The translations under genes and the position numbers were made by a program. Below are positions 24,558 through 33,832 of a DNA stretch of 46,193 nt, piece after piece. The stretch is from assembly GCF_014651115.1 (NCBI RefSeq), contig NZ_BMWG01000026.1, forward strand, positions 1 to 46,193, read 5' to 3'. The notes below the pieces were generated by a model. The model did not search any database. It had not been told where the DNA came from and saw only the letters and a list, made by a program, of their open reading frames with translations. The stretch comes from Streptomyces inusitatus (GTDB lineage Bacteria > Actinomycetota > Actinomycetes > Streptomycetales > Streptomycetaceae). Position 1 is the first letter of the stretch. Each line of letters starts with the position of its first letter.

Positions 24558-26134
24558 TCTCCACCCTCGCCCGGCTGGAGGCCGTCGAGTCCGGCCGCGC
24601 CCGCCCCCTGACCACCGTCCGCCACCGCCATCTGAGCGAACACCCCCTGGTCCTCGTCCCGCTCACCACCGCGGGCGAGGCCGGGGCCCCGCTGGGCGCG
24701 CTCGTCGGCACCGACCCCGAGCGGCCCCGGCTGCTCACCGTCGCCCAGCCCCGCGACCGCGAGCTGCGCTTCGCCTTCCTCGCCGAGCTGGCCGAAGCCG
24801 TCCTGCCCCATCTCGACGGCTACGCCGACGACATCGAGCTGGTCGAGCGCAATGAGACCGACCCGGCCACCGGCAAACGGGTCAAGGCCCAGGCCGAGCT
24901 GTGCGCCGACGCCCCCCAGCTGATCGTCCCCGGCCGCGCCGCCATCGACTTCGTCCGCCTCCTCGGCCGCTCCATGCGCTTCCGCCGCACCTCCGAGCAG
25001 GACCCCGAGACGCCCTACCCCGCCCCGCCCCACGTACCGCTGCTCGGCCGCTGGCTCACCCACTACGGCGAGCGCGCCCGCGTCCCCGGATCCTCCCTGC
25101 TGCTCGCCGCGACCGACCTCCTCAACCGCCACTGGGCGACCGGCCAGTCCTCCCTGGAGGACCAGCACCTCGGCGCGCTGCTCGCCTGGATCGACCCGCC
25201 CGACGGCGGCTCGGGGGCCGAGGCCGCGCTCCGCGCCGAGCTGGGCCGCGACGCCCGGGGACAGCTGCTGGTCCCCCCGGCGGGCCCGGCCACCGACCCC
25301 GCCTTCGACAACCGGCTGCTCGCCCCCGCCGTGGAGGCGTACGACCGGGTGCGCCTGGCGCTCGCCGCCGCGGGCGAGGGGGCCGAGGCGGACGGCTGGC
25401 TGGGTCAGCTCTCCCTCGCCGAGCGGGAGATCCGCAGGCTGCTGCGCACCCAGCTGGAGCCCACCTGGCACGCGGTGTGGCGCTCCCTGGAGCTGCTGAA
25501 CGAACTGCCCGAGGGCCCCAGGGCCACCGAGCGCTGGACCCGCGACCGCTGGTCCTTCACCGCCCACCGCGACCGGGTGCGGGCCGGCGAGCCGCCCCAG
25601 CCCCGCCGCGACGACGCGGTGACCGCCGCCCGCAAGCTCGCCGCCCGCGAGAGCGCCCAGACCCAGCTGGACGCCCAGGAGGCGCTGGACGACCCGCTGG
25701 TGCTGGCCGGGCGCAGACTCTCGGGCGAGGCGTTCACCGGCGAGGTCATCGAGGTGACGATGGCCTGGTCCGAGTCGAAGCGGCCCGCCCCGCGCCCGCT
25801 GCTCGTCCTGCGCACCGACGACCGCCCCCACCTCGGCGAGGGCGTCAAGGTGTACCGCTCGCTCGACGGCAGGCCCCAGACCGCCGAGTTCGTCCGCCAC
25901 GAGGCCGACGACCTCCTCGTGCTGCGGCTCACCGACCGGATGGGCCGCGCCAAGGATCCGGCCGAGGGGACGGTGCCGGTCAAGGGCGACCGGCTCGCCT
26001 GGACCCTCTTCGAACACGACCAGAGGGGCGGGCCCAGGCTCCCGGAGCCGGAGGAGACGCCGTGGACGCACGGCGGCCCGCCCGGCACCGACGCCGAGGC
26101 CCCTGACCCGGTGACCCCGGAGGACATCCTGTGA
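24548..26134 (+). CDS. Unknown middle protein of the nuclease-helicase operon
   Basis: 528 residues, soluble, Arg/Leu/Ala-rich, overlapping the nuclease gene by 10 bases and the helicase gene by 4. No Walker motifs, no metal-binding cluster and no membrane segment. Helical stretches dominate ('LSLAEREIRRLLRTQLEPTWHAVWRSLELLNELPEG'). The C-terminal third ('GEVIEVTMAWSESKRPAPRPLLVLRTDDRPHLGEG', 'VRHEADDLLVLRLTDRM') looks like a beta-rich OB- or SH3-like domain, as found beside Upf1/DNA2-type helicases. I do not recognise the family. Position suggests a bridging or DNA-binding subunit. Confidence 0.82.
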   Translation: MSLISTLARLEAVESGRARPLTTVRHRHLSEHPLVLVPLTTAGEAGAPLGALVGTDPERPRLLTVAQPRDRELRFAFLAELAEAVLPHLDGYADDIELVERNETDPATGKRVKAQAELCADAPQLIVPGRAAIDFVRLLGRSMRFRRTSEQDPETPYPAPPHVPLLGRWLTHYGERARVPGSSLLLAATDLLNRHWATGQSSLEDQHLGALLAWIDPPDGGSGAEAALRAELGRDARGQLLVPPAGPATDPAFDNRLLAPAVEAYDRVRLALAAAGEGAEADGWLGQLSLAEREIRRLLRTQLEPTWHAVWRSLELLNELPEGPRATERWTRDRWSFTAHRDRVRAGEPPQPRRDDAVTAARKLAARESAQTQLDAQEALDDPLVLAGRRLSGEAFTGEVIEVTMAWSESKRPAPRPLLVLRTDDRPHLGEGVKVYRSLDGRPQTAEFVRHEADDLLVLRLTDRMGRAKDPAEGTVPVKGDRLAWTLFEHDQRGGPRLPEPEETPWTHGGPPGTDAEAPDPVTPEDIL

Positions 26135-27480
26135 CCGTCTTCGACCCCGCGACCGCCGCCGACCCCGCCGTCGCCGCGGCGGCCGCCACCGAACGCATCC
26201 TCGCCGACACCCTGCACGGCACCGACCGGGGCGTGGTCGTGGACTCCCCGCCCGGCGCGGGGAAATCCACCCTGGTGGTCCGCGCCGCCCGCGAACTGGC
26301 CGCGGCGGGCCACCCCCTGATGGTGATCGCCCAGACCAACGCCCAGGTGGACGATCTCGTCCTCCGTCTCGCCGAGAAGGACCCCGAGCTGCCGGTGGGG
26401 CGGCTGCACAGCAATGACCCCGATCCCTACGACAAGGCCCTCGACGCGCTGGCGAACGTCCGCAAGTCCGCCAAGGCCGCCGATCTCGCCGGCCTCGACG
26501 TGGTGATCTCCACGGCGGCGAAGTGGGCACACGTCCAGGGCGTGGGCCCCTGGTCGCACGCGATCGTCGACGAGGCCTACCAAATGCGCTCGGACGCGCT
26601 GCTGGCGGTCGCCGGCCTCTTCGACCGGGCCCTGTTCGTCGGGGACCCCGGCCAGCTCGACCCCTTCTCGGTGGTGGGCGCGGACCAGTGGGCGGGGCTC
26701 TCGTACGACCCCTCCGCCAGCGCGGTCTCCACCCTGCTCGCCCACAACCCCGAGCTGCCCCAGCACCGGCTGCCCGTCTCCTGGCGGCTGCCCGCCTCGG
26801 CCGCGCCGCTGGTGTCCGCCGCGTTCTACCCGTACACCCCCTTCCGCAGCGGCACCGGCCACGGCGACCGCAAGCTCTCCTTCGGCGCCGCCTCCGACGG
26901 CTCGGCCCACGACCGAGTGCTCGACGAGGCCGCCGAGTCGGGCTGGGGCCTGCTCGAACTGCCCGCCAGACACACCCCGCGCACCGACCCCGAGGCGGTC
27001 CGCGCGGTGGCCCGGGTGGTCCGCCGGATACTGGACCGGGGCGGTGTCGCGACCAGCACCGCCGACGCCGACCCGGCCCCGGTCACCGCCGACCGCGTCG
27101 CGGTCGGCACCGCCCACCGCGACCAGGCCGCCGCCGTCCGGGCGGCCCTGGCCGAACTGGGCGTCTCCGAGGTGACGGTCGACACCGCCAACCGCCTCCA
27201 GGGCCGCGAGTTCGACATCACCGTGATCCTCCACCCGCTCTCGGGCCGCCCCGACGCCACCGCCTTCCACCTGGAGACGGGCCGCCTCTGCGTCCTGACC
27301 TCCCGTCACCGCCACGCCTGCGTCGTGGTCTGCCGCGCCGGAGTCGGCGAACTGCTCGACGAACACCCCTCCACCGAACCGGTCCAGCTCGGCGTCGCGG
27401 TGAAGTTCCCTGATGGGTGGGAGGCGAACCACGCGGTGTTGGCGCGGTTGGCCGAGCATCGGGTGAGCCTGACGCCGTGA
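26131..27480 (+). CDS. SF1 (Upf1/DNA2-like) DNA or RNA helicase
   Basis: 449 residues, start overlapping the previous stop. Full set of SF1 motifs: I 'VDSPPGAGKSTLV' (about 40), Ia 'MVIAQTNAQVDDLV', II 'HAIVDEAYQM' (DEAYQ), III 'LFVGDPGQLDPFSVV', IV 'HRLPVSWRLP', V 'TVDTANRLQGREFDITVIL', and VI 'LTSRHRHACVVV'. Smaller than classic Upf1, with no accessory 1B/1C domains visible; these may be supplied by the 528-residue partner. Likely translocates on nucleic acid with the RecB-like nuclease. The three genes form a compact operon. Confidence 0.9.
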   Translation: MTVFDPATAADPAVAAAAATERILADTLHGTDRGVVVDSPPGAGKSTLVVRAARELAAAGHPLMVIAQTNAQVDDLVLRLAEKDPELPVGRLHSNDPDPYDKALDALANVRKSAKAADLAGLDVVISTAAKWAHVQGVGPWSHAIVDEAYQMRSDALLAVAGLFDRALFVGDPGQLDPFSVVGADQWAGLSYDPSASAVSTLLAHNPELPQHRLPVSWRLPASAAPLVSAAFYPYTPFRSGTGHGDRKLSFGAASDGSAHDRVLDEAAESGWGLLELPARHTPRTDPEAVRAVARVVRRILDRGGVATSTADADPAPVTADRVAVGTAHRDQAAAVRAALAELGVSEVTVDTANRLQGREFDITVILHPLSGRPDATAFHLETGRLCVLTSRHRHACVVVCRAGVGELLDEHPSTEPVQLGVAVKFPDGWEANHAVLARLAEHRVSLTP

Positions 27481-27505
27481 GCGCCGTGAGCGACCGGCAG
27501 ACGGG

Positions 27506-29029
27506 TCAGTTGTTGTAGGTGAAGCCCAGCTCGCTGATGTCGGGGCGCTGACCCAGGGACTTGGGGCCGAAGACGACGGACTTCTTCGCCGTGATCCCGG
27601 TGGCGGTGGGCTGGAAGATCCAGACCGATCCCTCGTACTTGTTCTCGCGCGGCGCACTGGCGAACAGCTCGGCCCGGCCGTCCGCGTTGGTGTCGGCGAG
27701 CTTGACGGCCAGACCGAACTGGTCGTACTCCTCCGCCGAGCCCGGCACATCAGCCGTGTTCTGGGTGAGGACGCGCGCCGTTTCGCCCATCGGCCCGTTC
27801 GAGCCGCCGCGCATGGTGACGACCGCTCCCGCGCTGCCCTGCCGCACGCCGAGGGACTCCACGGGGACACCGATCGCGAGGTCCTCGTACTCGTCGCCGT
27901 CGATGTCGGCGATCGAGATCGACTGACCGAAGCGGTCGCCCGACTCGGCCTCCCCCGGAACCCCGTGGCTGTCCTGGTTGACGGCGGTCACCGAGGCGGA
28001 GTCCAGGCCCTTCGCGGACCCGGGGACATAGGTGATCATCCCGCCCTTGGCGATCGCCAGCTCGTCGATGTTGTCGTCGTACTCCTCGGTGCGGCCGACG
28101 ACGAGATCCTCGAACCCGTCCCGGTTGATGTCGCCGATGTCGAGGGCGTCCCCGCTCAGCGGCTGCCCGGCGACACCGGTCACCTCGACGGGATCGGCCG
28201 GCCCCTGGGCGGTCCCCTTCCAGACCACGGTGTGCCCCGAGTAGCTCCAGGGGCCGCTTCTGGTGGTGTACCAGTCGCGCACCGTCGCGACGACATCGGT
28301 CTTCCCGTCGCCGTCCACATCGCCCGAGGAGATGCCCTTGGTGTCGCCCCACGGCAGTTTCCCGTGGTCCGTGACGCCGGTGGGGACGCCGTCGCGGCTG
28401 AAGGGCCCGGCGAAGACCCGCAGCCCGGGGCTGTTGGTGTCCGCGAGGTCGGTGTCGCCGTCGCCGTCGAAGTCCCCGGTCACGAAGAAATCGCCGCCGG
28501 AGGCGTGCGCCCCGGAGCCGTCCCGGAGGATCGCCGAGCCGGAGAGGCCCGACTTCCCGCCCCAGACCACCGACAGATTGCCCCGCTCCTTGCCCGCCGC
28601 GGTGTCCTCGTACCGTGCGCCGACGATCAGATCGGTGTAGCCGTCGTGGTCCAGATCCCCGGTGGCCAGGTCCCGGCCGTACTGGTCGCCGTTCTCGGCC
28701 TTGTCCGGGATCCCGGGGGAGTCCTGGTGGAGGATCTGCTTATTGGCCGTCGGAGTCTTGCTCTTCGAGCCGTACATCACGGTGACGTACCCCGCGCGCC
28801 GCTCCCCGCTGATGTACGCCATGGGCGCGGAGAGGGCTATGTCCTGGTAACCGTCGCCGTTGAAGTCGTCCGGCAGGGCGACCGGCTTCGCCGCCGCCTT
28901 CTTCTGTACGGCCGGGGCCCGGTCGGGCCGTTCGGGGGCGGCGATCGCGGTGGAGGCGGTCAGCGAGCCGACGAGGGCCGTGGCCGCCGCGAGCCCCAGC
29001 GTACGGAACGTGCTGCTGCGTGACGTCAT
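27506..29029 (-). CDS. Secreted FG-GAP/VCBS repeat (integrin-like beta-propeller) protein
   Basis: 507 residues from the ATG at 29029, with GGGGGGA seven bases before it. Signal peptide at residues 1-31 ('TFRTLGLAAATALVGSLTASTAIAAPE'). The rest is about seven FG-GAP blades, each with a calcium-binding DxDxDG-type loop: 'DFNGDGYQDIA', 'DLDHDGYTDLI', 'DFDGDGDTDLA', 'DVDGDGKTDVV', 'DINRDGFEDLV', 'DIDGDEYEDLA', 'DTNADGRAELF'. Extracellular propeller of unknown ligand, common and variable in number in Streptomyces. No catalytic domain visible. Monocistronic. Confidence 0.93.
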   Translation of the reverse strand: MTSRSSTFRTLGLAAATALVGSLTASTAIAAPERPDRAPAVQKKAAAKPVALPDDFNGDGYQDIALSAPMAYISGERRAGYVTVMYGSKSKTPTANKQILHQDSPGIPDKAENGDQYGRDLATGDLDHDGYTDLIVGARYEDTAAGKERGNLSVVWGGKSGLSGSAILRDGSGAHASGGDFFVTGDFDGDGDTDLADTNSPGLRVFAGPFSRDGVPTGVTDHGKLPWGDTKGISSGDVDGDGKTDVVATVRDWYTTRSGPWSYSGHTVVWKGTAQGPADPVEVTGVAGQPLSGDALDIGDINRDGFEDLVVGRTEEYDDNIDELAIAKGGMITYVPGSAKGLDSASVTAVNQDSHGVPGEAESGDRFGQSISIADIDGDEYEDLAIGVPVESLGVRQGSAGAVVTMRGGSNGPMGETARVLTQNTADVPGSAEEYDQFGLAVKLADTNADGRAELFASAPRENKYEGSVWIFQPTATGITAKKSVVFGPKSLGQRPDISELGFTYNN

Positions 29030-29200
29030 GAAACGTCCCCCCAAGGGTTGAATGAGTGTCGAGGCGGCGAAAGGGAATCTTCGGTGGAAGATCCCGTGCC
29101 GTCACTTGACCCCCGAGCCCGCGCGAAGGTTGCGCGCGCGACGCCCGGTTCACCCGGTGATAACCCCTGGCGGGACGTTCGACCGCGCCCGGGCGGCGGC

Positions 29201-30727
29201 CTACACCCCGCGCACCGCCTCCCCGCGCACCGCCTCCCCGTGCCGGGCGAGGAACTCCGGCACCCCCGGCGCGGTCCGGTACGGGCCGAGCGCCGTCGCG
29301 GTCGTCCGCAGCAGCGCCAGGACCCGGGAGGACTGGACGCCGCCCAGCAGATCCAGCACCCGGTGCCCGGCCGCCGCGGCCTCGTCGGGGACGCCGCCGT
29401 GCGCCAGATCCACGGCCAGCTCCGCCCGGTAGAGCGCCAGATTGCGGGTGAAGCCCCGGCCCTGGAGCGCCGCCGCCCGGCGGGCGTGGCGGGCCGCGCG
29501 GGCCCACTCGCCCAGCGCCGCCCAGCACTGCGCCTCCAGCGCCTCCAGCTCCGGCAGCCCGAAGAAGGACATCCACTCGGGGTCCGCGTCCGAGGCCCCC
29601 CGGCCGAAGTGCCCGTGCGCCCGGGTCAGGGCGCGTTCGCACTCGGCGCGGTCGCCGAGGCCCGCCCAGCCCCCGGCCTCCCGCAGCGACAGCAGGGAGA
29701 GCAGCCGCCAGGAGCCCAGGTCACGGGCGGCCAGCAGACCGGCCTGGGCCGAGCGGACCGCCTCCCGGTGGCGGCCCGCGTCCCGCGCCAGGAAGGAGGT
29801 GTTGGAGAAGGCGTGGGCCTCCAGGGCCGGATCGCCCGCCACCCGCGCCGTCGCCAGCGCCTCCGCGTAGTGCGAGCGGGCGTCGTCGAAGCGGGCCGAG
29901 TCATGCGCCAGCCACCCCACCGACAGGGCCAGTTCGCCCGCGCCCGAGTGCAGCCGGTCCACCGCCCCGCGCCGGGCCGAGACACCCGAGTCGAGCAGCG
30001 CGTACGCCGCCCGCAGCGGCCGGGCGGCCCGCCGGTAGAGGCCGTCCGCGCCGTGCCGGTCGTCCAGCAGCCGGATCCTTCGCACCGCCTCCTCGACGGC
30101 GCTCACCTCCGGCTCGCCGAACCGCCGCTGCCCGGGCAGGACGCCGGGCAGGGCCGGCGGGCCCTCCGGCCGGGGCGCGGACCCCGGGCCGGGCCCGGCG
30201 CCCGCCCCGGAGCCCAGCCCGAGGGACACGGCCGCCACCGCGGCGGATCCGTTCGTCATAAATACGCGTCGCAGCACATCGGTCTCCTTCTCGCCGTGGC
30301 CGACGCCCGCCGAGGTGGCCCCCCGGCCGACGGGCTCCCGTACGGGCCCCTTCGCGCCCGCCCCGGCCTGCTCCTCGGCGAAATCGGCGAGGGAGCCACC
30401 CGGGGCGGGTCCGGCGGACGGAGCCGGTTCGGCGGGCGGGCGGCGTGCCCGACGCCCGCCCCGTACCGTCTCGCGCGCCGTGAATCCCAGATCCGCGAGC
30501 GTCAGACCGGGGTACATATGAAGGAATACCCGTTCGTACGCGTAGTTGGGGCAGCGGATCTCACCGGCCTCGACCCGCCCCACATAACGGGCGTCGCACG
30601 ACACCTGCTCGCCGATCTGCCGGGCCGCCTTGCGGACGGCCGCCGCGAACTCCCCCGGCGACAGCCGTCCGCGCAGCCGCCGGAAGGCGGCGTTGGGAAC
30701 CGCCCCCGCGTGTGCCGATGTCCCCAT
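29201..30727 (-). CDS. XRE-like regulator with TPR-like C-terminus
   Basis: 508 residues from the ATG at 30727; an ATG near 30847 is also in frame with a fair ribosome site. The N-terminus has a helix-turn-helix-like segment ('LSPGEFAAAVRKAARQIGEQVSCDARYVGRVEAGEIRCPNYAYERVFLHM'). After a disordered Gly/Pro/Ala stretch there is 'DVLRRVFMTNGSAAVAAVSLGLGSG', a 'twin-arginine-like' hydrophobic patch often seen in this family. The last 300 residues are helical repeats typical of tetratricopeptide regulators ('ARFDDARSHYAEALATARVAGDPALEAHAFSNTSFLARDAGRHREAVRSAQAGL'). Resembles streptomycete cytosolic regulators that may bind peptides or small signals. Divergent from the gene at 30955. Confidence 0.85.
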   Translation of the reverse strand: MGTSAHAGAVPNAAFRRLRGRLSPGEFAAAVRKAARQIGEQVSCDARYVGRVEAGEIRCPNYAYERVFLHMYPGLTLADLGFTARETVRGGRRARRPPAEPAPSAGPAPGGSLADFAEEQAGAGAKGPVREPVGRGATSAGVGHGEKETDVLRRVFMTNGSAAVAAVSLGLGSGAGAGPGPGSAPRPEGPPALPGVLPGQRRFGEPEVSAVEEAVRRIRLLDDRHGADGLYRRAARPLRAAYALLDSGVSARRGAVDRLHSGAGELALSVGWLAHDSARFDDARSHYAEALATARVAGDPALEAHAFSNTSFLARDAGRHREAVRSAQAGLLAARDLGSWRLLSLLSLREAGGWAGLGDRAECERALTRAHGHFGRGASDADPEWMSFFGLPELEALEAQCWAALGEWARAARHARRAAALQGRGFTRNLALYRAELAVDLAHGGVPDEAAAAGHRVLDLLGGVQSSRVLALLRTTATALGPYRTAPGVPEFLARHGEAVRGEAVRGV

Positions 30728-30954
30728 GGCCCAGCCCTCTCTCCCGGGTGGCCGCCGCTCCCGGCGGGCGGGCCGGGACCGTGTCGCTGTGACGGCCTCT
30801 CCCTGGAGTTTGGCCGCAAAAGGGATGTCTCCGCCGCGATCTGCCATGAACTGCCACCCTTTGGGCGGTGTGGTGCCGTAGCCCTTGACACCCTCGGGCG
30901 TTGAACACCCCGGAGACGCGGTCCGTGTCTCCAGTCGAGCGAGGAGGGATCCCC

Positions 30955-31428
30955 GTGATGGAGGCCGGCATGGAGACCAGCGCTCTCGGCGGTGTCCGTA
31001 CGCCCGCGACACCCGCCCCGACCGCCCCCGCCCGCCGGGCGGACCGTCCCGACGGCGGCACACCCCCCGACGGCCTCCCCCAGGGCGGCTGCGACCTGGT
31101 GACCGTCCCCGCCCGCCAGGGCCTGGAAGCCGTCGACATCCTGCGCCGCACCGCCGCGCCCGCCGTCGGCCCCGTCCTTCACGACCGCAGCTGCGACACC
31201 CTCGGCTTCCTGGTCCCGCCCGGCACCGCCGACGGCTGGGACCTGCCGGGCAGCGCCTGTACGCGGACCTCGCCCCGCGGCGGGCGGACCCCCGCCGAGC
31301 CCCCGGTCCGGGGCACCGGCTGGCTGCTGCCCCCCAGCGACCCGGCCCAGGTCACCGACCCCGCCGCACTCCGCAGAGCGCTGGGCGAGGCCGCCCGTCT
31401 CATCGAGGCCGCCGACAGCCGCCGCTGA
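30955..31428 (+). CDS. Conserved small actinobacterial protein, unknown function
   Basis: 157 residues starting at GTG 30955 or ATG 30958; AGGAGGG lies six to nine bases before them. The first 50 residues are Pro/Ala/Thr-rich. The conserved part reads 'GCDLVTVPARQGLEAVDILRRTAAPAVGPVLHDRSCDTLGFLVPPGTADGWDLPGSACT' and 'TGWLLPPSDPAQVTDPAALRRALGEAARLIEAAD'. This pattern recurs in small streptomycete proteins related to Prim-Pol N-terminal-like domains, but no active site is visible. Divergent from the XRE-like regulator, which may control it. Confidence 0.78.
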   Translation: MMEAGMETSALGGVRTPATPAPTAPARRADRPDGGTPPDGLPQGGCDLVTVPARQGLEAVDILRRTAAPAVGPVLHDRSCDTLGFLVPPGTADGWDLPGSACTRTSPRGGRTPAEPPVRGTGWLLPPSDPAQVTDPAALRRALGEAARLIEAADSRR

Positions 31429-31520
31429 CCGGGCCCGACCGACCGGGCCGGTCGAGGGACCCGACCGAGGGCCCCGGGACCCGCCGGGCAGCCGCCCCCG
31501 CCCGCGTCGATAATGGACGG

Positions 31521-32393
31521 ATGGCGAAAAGCAAGCGACGGCGCACGGACGGGCCCGGCAGACCCGAAGCCGTCGTCGCCCAGGTCGACGGCGGCACCGC
31601 GGAGCTGATACCCGACCCGGACCGGCCGCGCGGCTGGACGCTGCTCATCGACCGCGCGCCCCAGTCACACGTCGACCTCGACGACCCGGCCCGGCTCACC
31701 TTCGCGTACCAGCGCAGAATCGGCCACGCCGTGGACCTCGCCGCCCCGGCCGGACGGCCCCTCCAGGCCGTGCATCTCGGCGGCGGGGCCTTCACCCTCG
31801 CCCGCTACACGGCCGCGACCCGCCCCCGCTCCACCCAGCAGATAATCGAGCTGGACGCGGCCCTGGTCCAGCTCGTCCGCGACCGGCTCCCCCTCGACCC
31901 GAACGCCCGCATACGGGTCCGCTCCACCGACGCCCGCGCCGGGCTCGGCAAAATCCCCGACGGCTGGGCCGATCTCGTCATAGCCGATGTGTTCGGCGGC
32001 GCACGCACCCCCGCCCACCTCACCAGCGCCGAATTCCTCGCCGAGGTACGCCGGGTACTGCGCCCCGGCGGCCACTACATCGCCAACCTCGCCGACGGCC
32101 CGCCGCTCGCCCATCTGCGCGCCCAGGTCGCCACCGCCGCGACCGTCTTCCCCGAACTGGCGCTCGCCGCCGACCCCGCCGTACTGCGCGGCCGACGCTT
32201 CGGCAACGCCGTACTCCTCGCCTCCGACATCCCTCTGCCGATCGCCGAGTTCACCCGCCGGGTGGCGAGCGACCCGCACCCCGGCAGGGTCGAGCACGGC
32301 AAGGACCTCATCGACTTCACCGGCGGCGCCCGTGCCGTCACCGACACCGACGCCAGACCCTCGCCCGCGCCCCCGCCCGACGCCTTCGCCTGA
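31521..32393 (+). CDS. Spermidine synthase-like SAM-binding protein
   Basis: 290 residues. The Rossmann motif is 'LQAVHLGGGAFTLARYTAATRPRSTQQIIELDAALVQLVRDRLPL', followed by 'DARAGLGKIPDGWADLVIADVFGG' and 'FLAEVRRVLRPGGHYIANLAD', matching spermidine synthase-like methyltransferases. The polyamine-binding residues of true SpeE are not evident, so the enzyme may be a methyl- or aminopropyl-transferase of unknown substrate. The ATG follows a weak ribosome site. No signal peptide; cytoplasmic. Converges on the gene at 32402 with an eight-base gap. Confidence 0.87.
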   Translation: MAKSKRRRTDGPGRPEAVVAQVDGGTAELIPDPDRPRGWTLLIDRAPQSHVDLDDPARLTFAYQRRIGHAVDLAAPAGRPLQAVHLGGGAFTLARYTAATRPRSTQQIIELDAALVQLVRDRLPLDPNARIRVRSTDARAGLGKIPDGWADLVIADVFGGARTPAHLTSAEFLAEVRRVLRPGGHYIANLADGPPLAHLRAQVATAATVFPELALAADPAVLRGRRFGNAVLLASDIPLPIAEFTRRVASDPHPGRVEHGKDLIDFTGGARAVTDTDARPSPAPPPDAFA

Positions 32394-32401
32394 GACCCGG
32401 C

Positions 32402-32998
32402 TCAGCGGTCGTCGAAGACCACCGTCGGCTTGGTCTCGTGCCAGGTGCAGTACGCCGACACCTCACGGCCGTCCTTGGTGAAGGTCACCCGGATGTAGAA
32501 CTCCTGCTTCCACACCTGCATCTGCCAGCCCGCGTTCGGCGTCGCCGACACCAGCTCCGCCGACTTCTCGCCGAGATCGAGCACCACCCGGCCGCCGGCC
32601 ACCGTGTACGACTTCACATCGCCCGCGCTCGCGGGCTTGGCGGGCGAGGACGAACTCCCCGCCATGGGCGTCTTCTCCCCGGAGGCCGCGGCGTTCGAGG
32701 AGGGCTTCACCGGCGAACCGGTCGGCGCCGGAGTCCTGTTCACGCTCTCCTGGCCGGTCGGAAGCCGCTGCGCGCCGATCGGCGCCGAAGGACTCGGCGG
32801 CCGCTTGGTCGACGAGCCCTGTTCCTTCTTCGGCTGCCTGGTCGTCTCGGATTCCGTGTCGATCGCCACCGCCATGGGACGGTCGTACGCGGTACCGGAC
32901 ATGACCGTGTGAACGCCCCACCACGTCAGCGTCACCGCCGCCCCCGTGGCCATCGACCACGCGATGGCATGTACAAGTCCTCTACGCATCAGCCCCAT
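32402..32998 (-). CDS. Membrane-anchored conserved protein beside the two-component system
   Basis: 198 residues. One transmembrane segment near the N-terminus ('GLVHAIAWSMATGAAVTLTWWGVHTVM') is followed by a Ser/Pro/Lys-rich extracytoplasmic linker (about 45-125). A compact C-terminal domain ('KSYTVAGGRVVLDLGEKSAELVSATPNAGWQMQVWKQEFYIRVTFTKDGREVSAYCTWHETKP') has an invariant-looking single Cys. Divergent by 108 bases from the response regulator at 33107, so it may be a sensor accessory or target of that system. No characterised relative recognised. Confidence 0.8.
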   Translation of the reverse strand: MGLMRRGLVHAIAWSMATGAAVTLTWWGVHTVMSGTAYDRPMAVAIDTESETTRQPKKEQGSSTKRPPSPSAPIGAQRLPTGQESVNRTPAPTGSPVKPSSNAAASGEKTPMAGSSSSPAKPASAGDVKSYTVAGGRVVLDLGEKSAELVSATPNAGWQMQVWKQEFYIRVTFTKDGREVSAYCTWHETKPTVVFDDR

Positions 32999-33106
32999 AC
33001 TGCACCACCTTCCTCAACTCTGTCCCCGGCGGGATCGACCAATTCCGGCTGCCCGGCCCAACTCCCCCCGCGACCGGTCCACTCCGCATGGCGTACGGTG
33101 CCGCCC

Positions 33107-33832
33107 ATGGCAAGTGTGCTCGTCGTCGAGGACGATCAGTTCGTACGCTCCGCCCTCATCCGGCATCTGACCGAGGCATCCCATACGGTGCGGAGCGTCG
33201 GCACGGCCCTGGAGGCGCTGCGTGAGGTTGCCCATTTCCGTTTCGACGTGGTCATTCTCGACCTCGGGCTGCCCGATCTGGACGGTTCCGAGGCGCTGAA
33301 GATGCTGCGGGGCATCACCGACGTACCCGTGATCATCGCGACCGCGCGGGACGACGAGACGGAGATCGTACGGCTGCTCAACGACGGAGCCGACGACTAC
33401 CTCACCAAACCCTTCTCGGTGGAGCATCTCTCCGCGCGGATGGCCGCGGTGCTGCGCCGCTCCCGGTCATCGGCCGGGGAGGCCCCGCCCTCCCGGCTGA
33501 TCCAGGTCGGCGGGCTCTCCATCGACCCGCTGCGCAGGCAGGCCCAACTCGACGGGATCGGACTCGATCTGACCCGGCGGGAGTTCGACCTGCTGACCTT
33601 TCTCGCCGGGCGTCCCGGTGTCGTCGTCCCCCGCAAGGAGCTGCTCGCCGAGGTCTGGCAGCAGAGCTACGGCGACGACCAGACCATCGACGTCCATCTG
33701 AGCTGGCTGCGGCGCAAGCTCGGCGAGACCGCCGCCCGCCCGCGCTATCTGCACACCCTCCGGGGCGTCGGAGTGAAACTCGAACCGCCGGACGGTTCCC
33801 CACCAGGACACCAGCAAGGACGTCAAAGATGA
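33107..33832 (+). CDS. OmpR-family response regulator
   Basis: 241 residues. The receiver domain (1-120) has the acidic pocket in 'VLVVEDDQFVRS', phospho-acceptor Asp in 'VVILDLGLPDLDG', and Lys in 'DYLTKPFSVEHL'. The winged-helix DNA-binding domain (about 135-230) has 'LDLTRREFDLLTFLAGRPGVVVPRKELLAEVW' and 'TIDVHLSWLRRKLGE'. ATG at 33107. The stop overlaps the kinase ATG (ATGA), so the two are coupled. Target genes are unknown; the divergent membrane protein at 32402 is a candidate. Confidence 0.95.
   Translation: MASVLVVEDDQFVRSALIRHLTEASHTVRSVGTALEALREVAHFRFDVVILDLGLPDLDGSEALKMLRGITDVPVIIATARDDETEIVRLLNDGADDYLTKPFSVEHLSARMAAVLRRSRSSAGEAPPSRLIQVGGLSIDPLRRQAQLDGIGLDLTRREFDLLTFLAGRPGVVVPRKELLAEVWQQSYGDDQTIDVHLSWLRRKLGETAARPRYLHTLRGVGVKLEPPDGSPPGHQQGRQR

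Noticed and set aside
24551..26530. Minus-strand 659-codon open frame across the unknown middle gene
   Set aside because: Tempting because the plus-strand protein is unfamiliar, but the plus strand has overlapping starts and stops with its neighbours and a normal amino-acid make-up.
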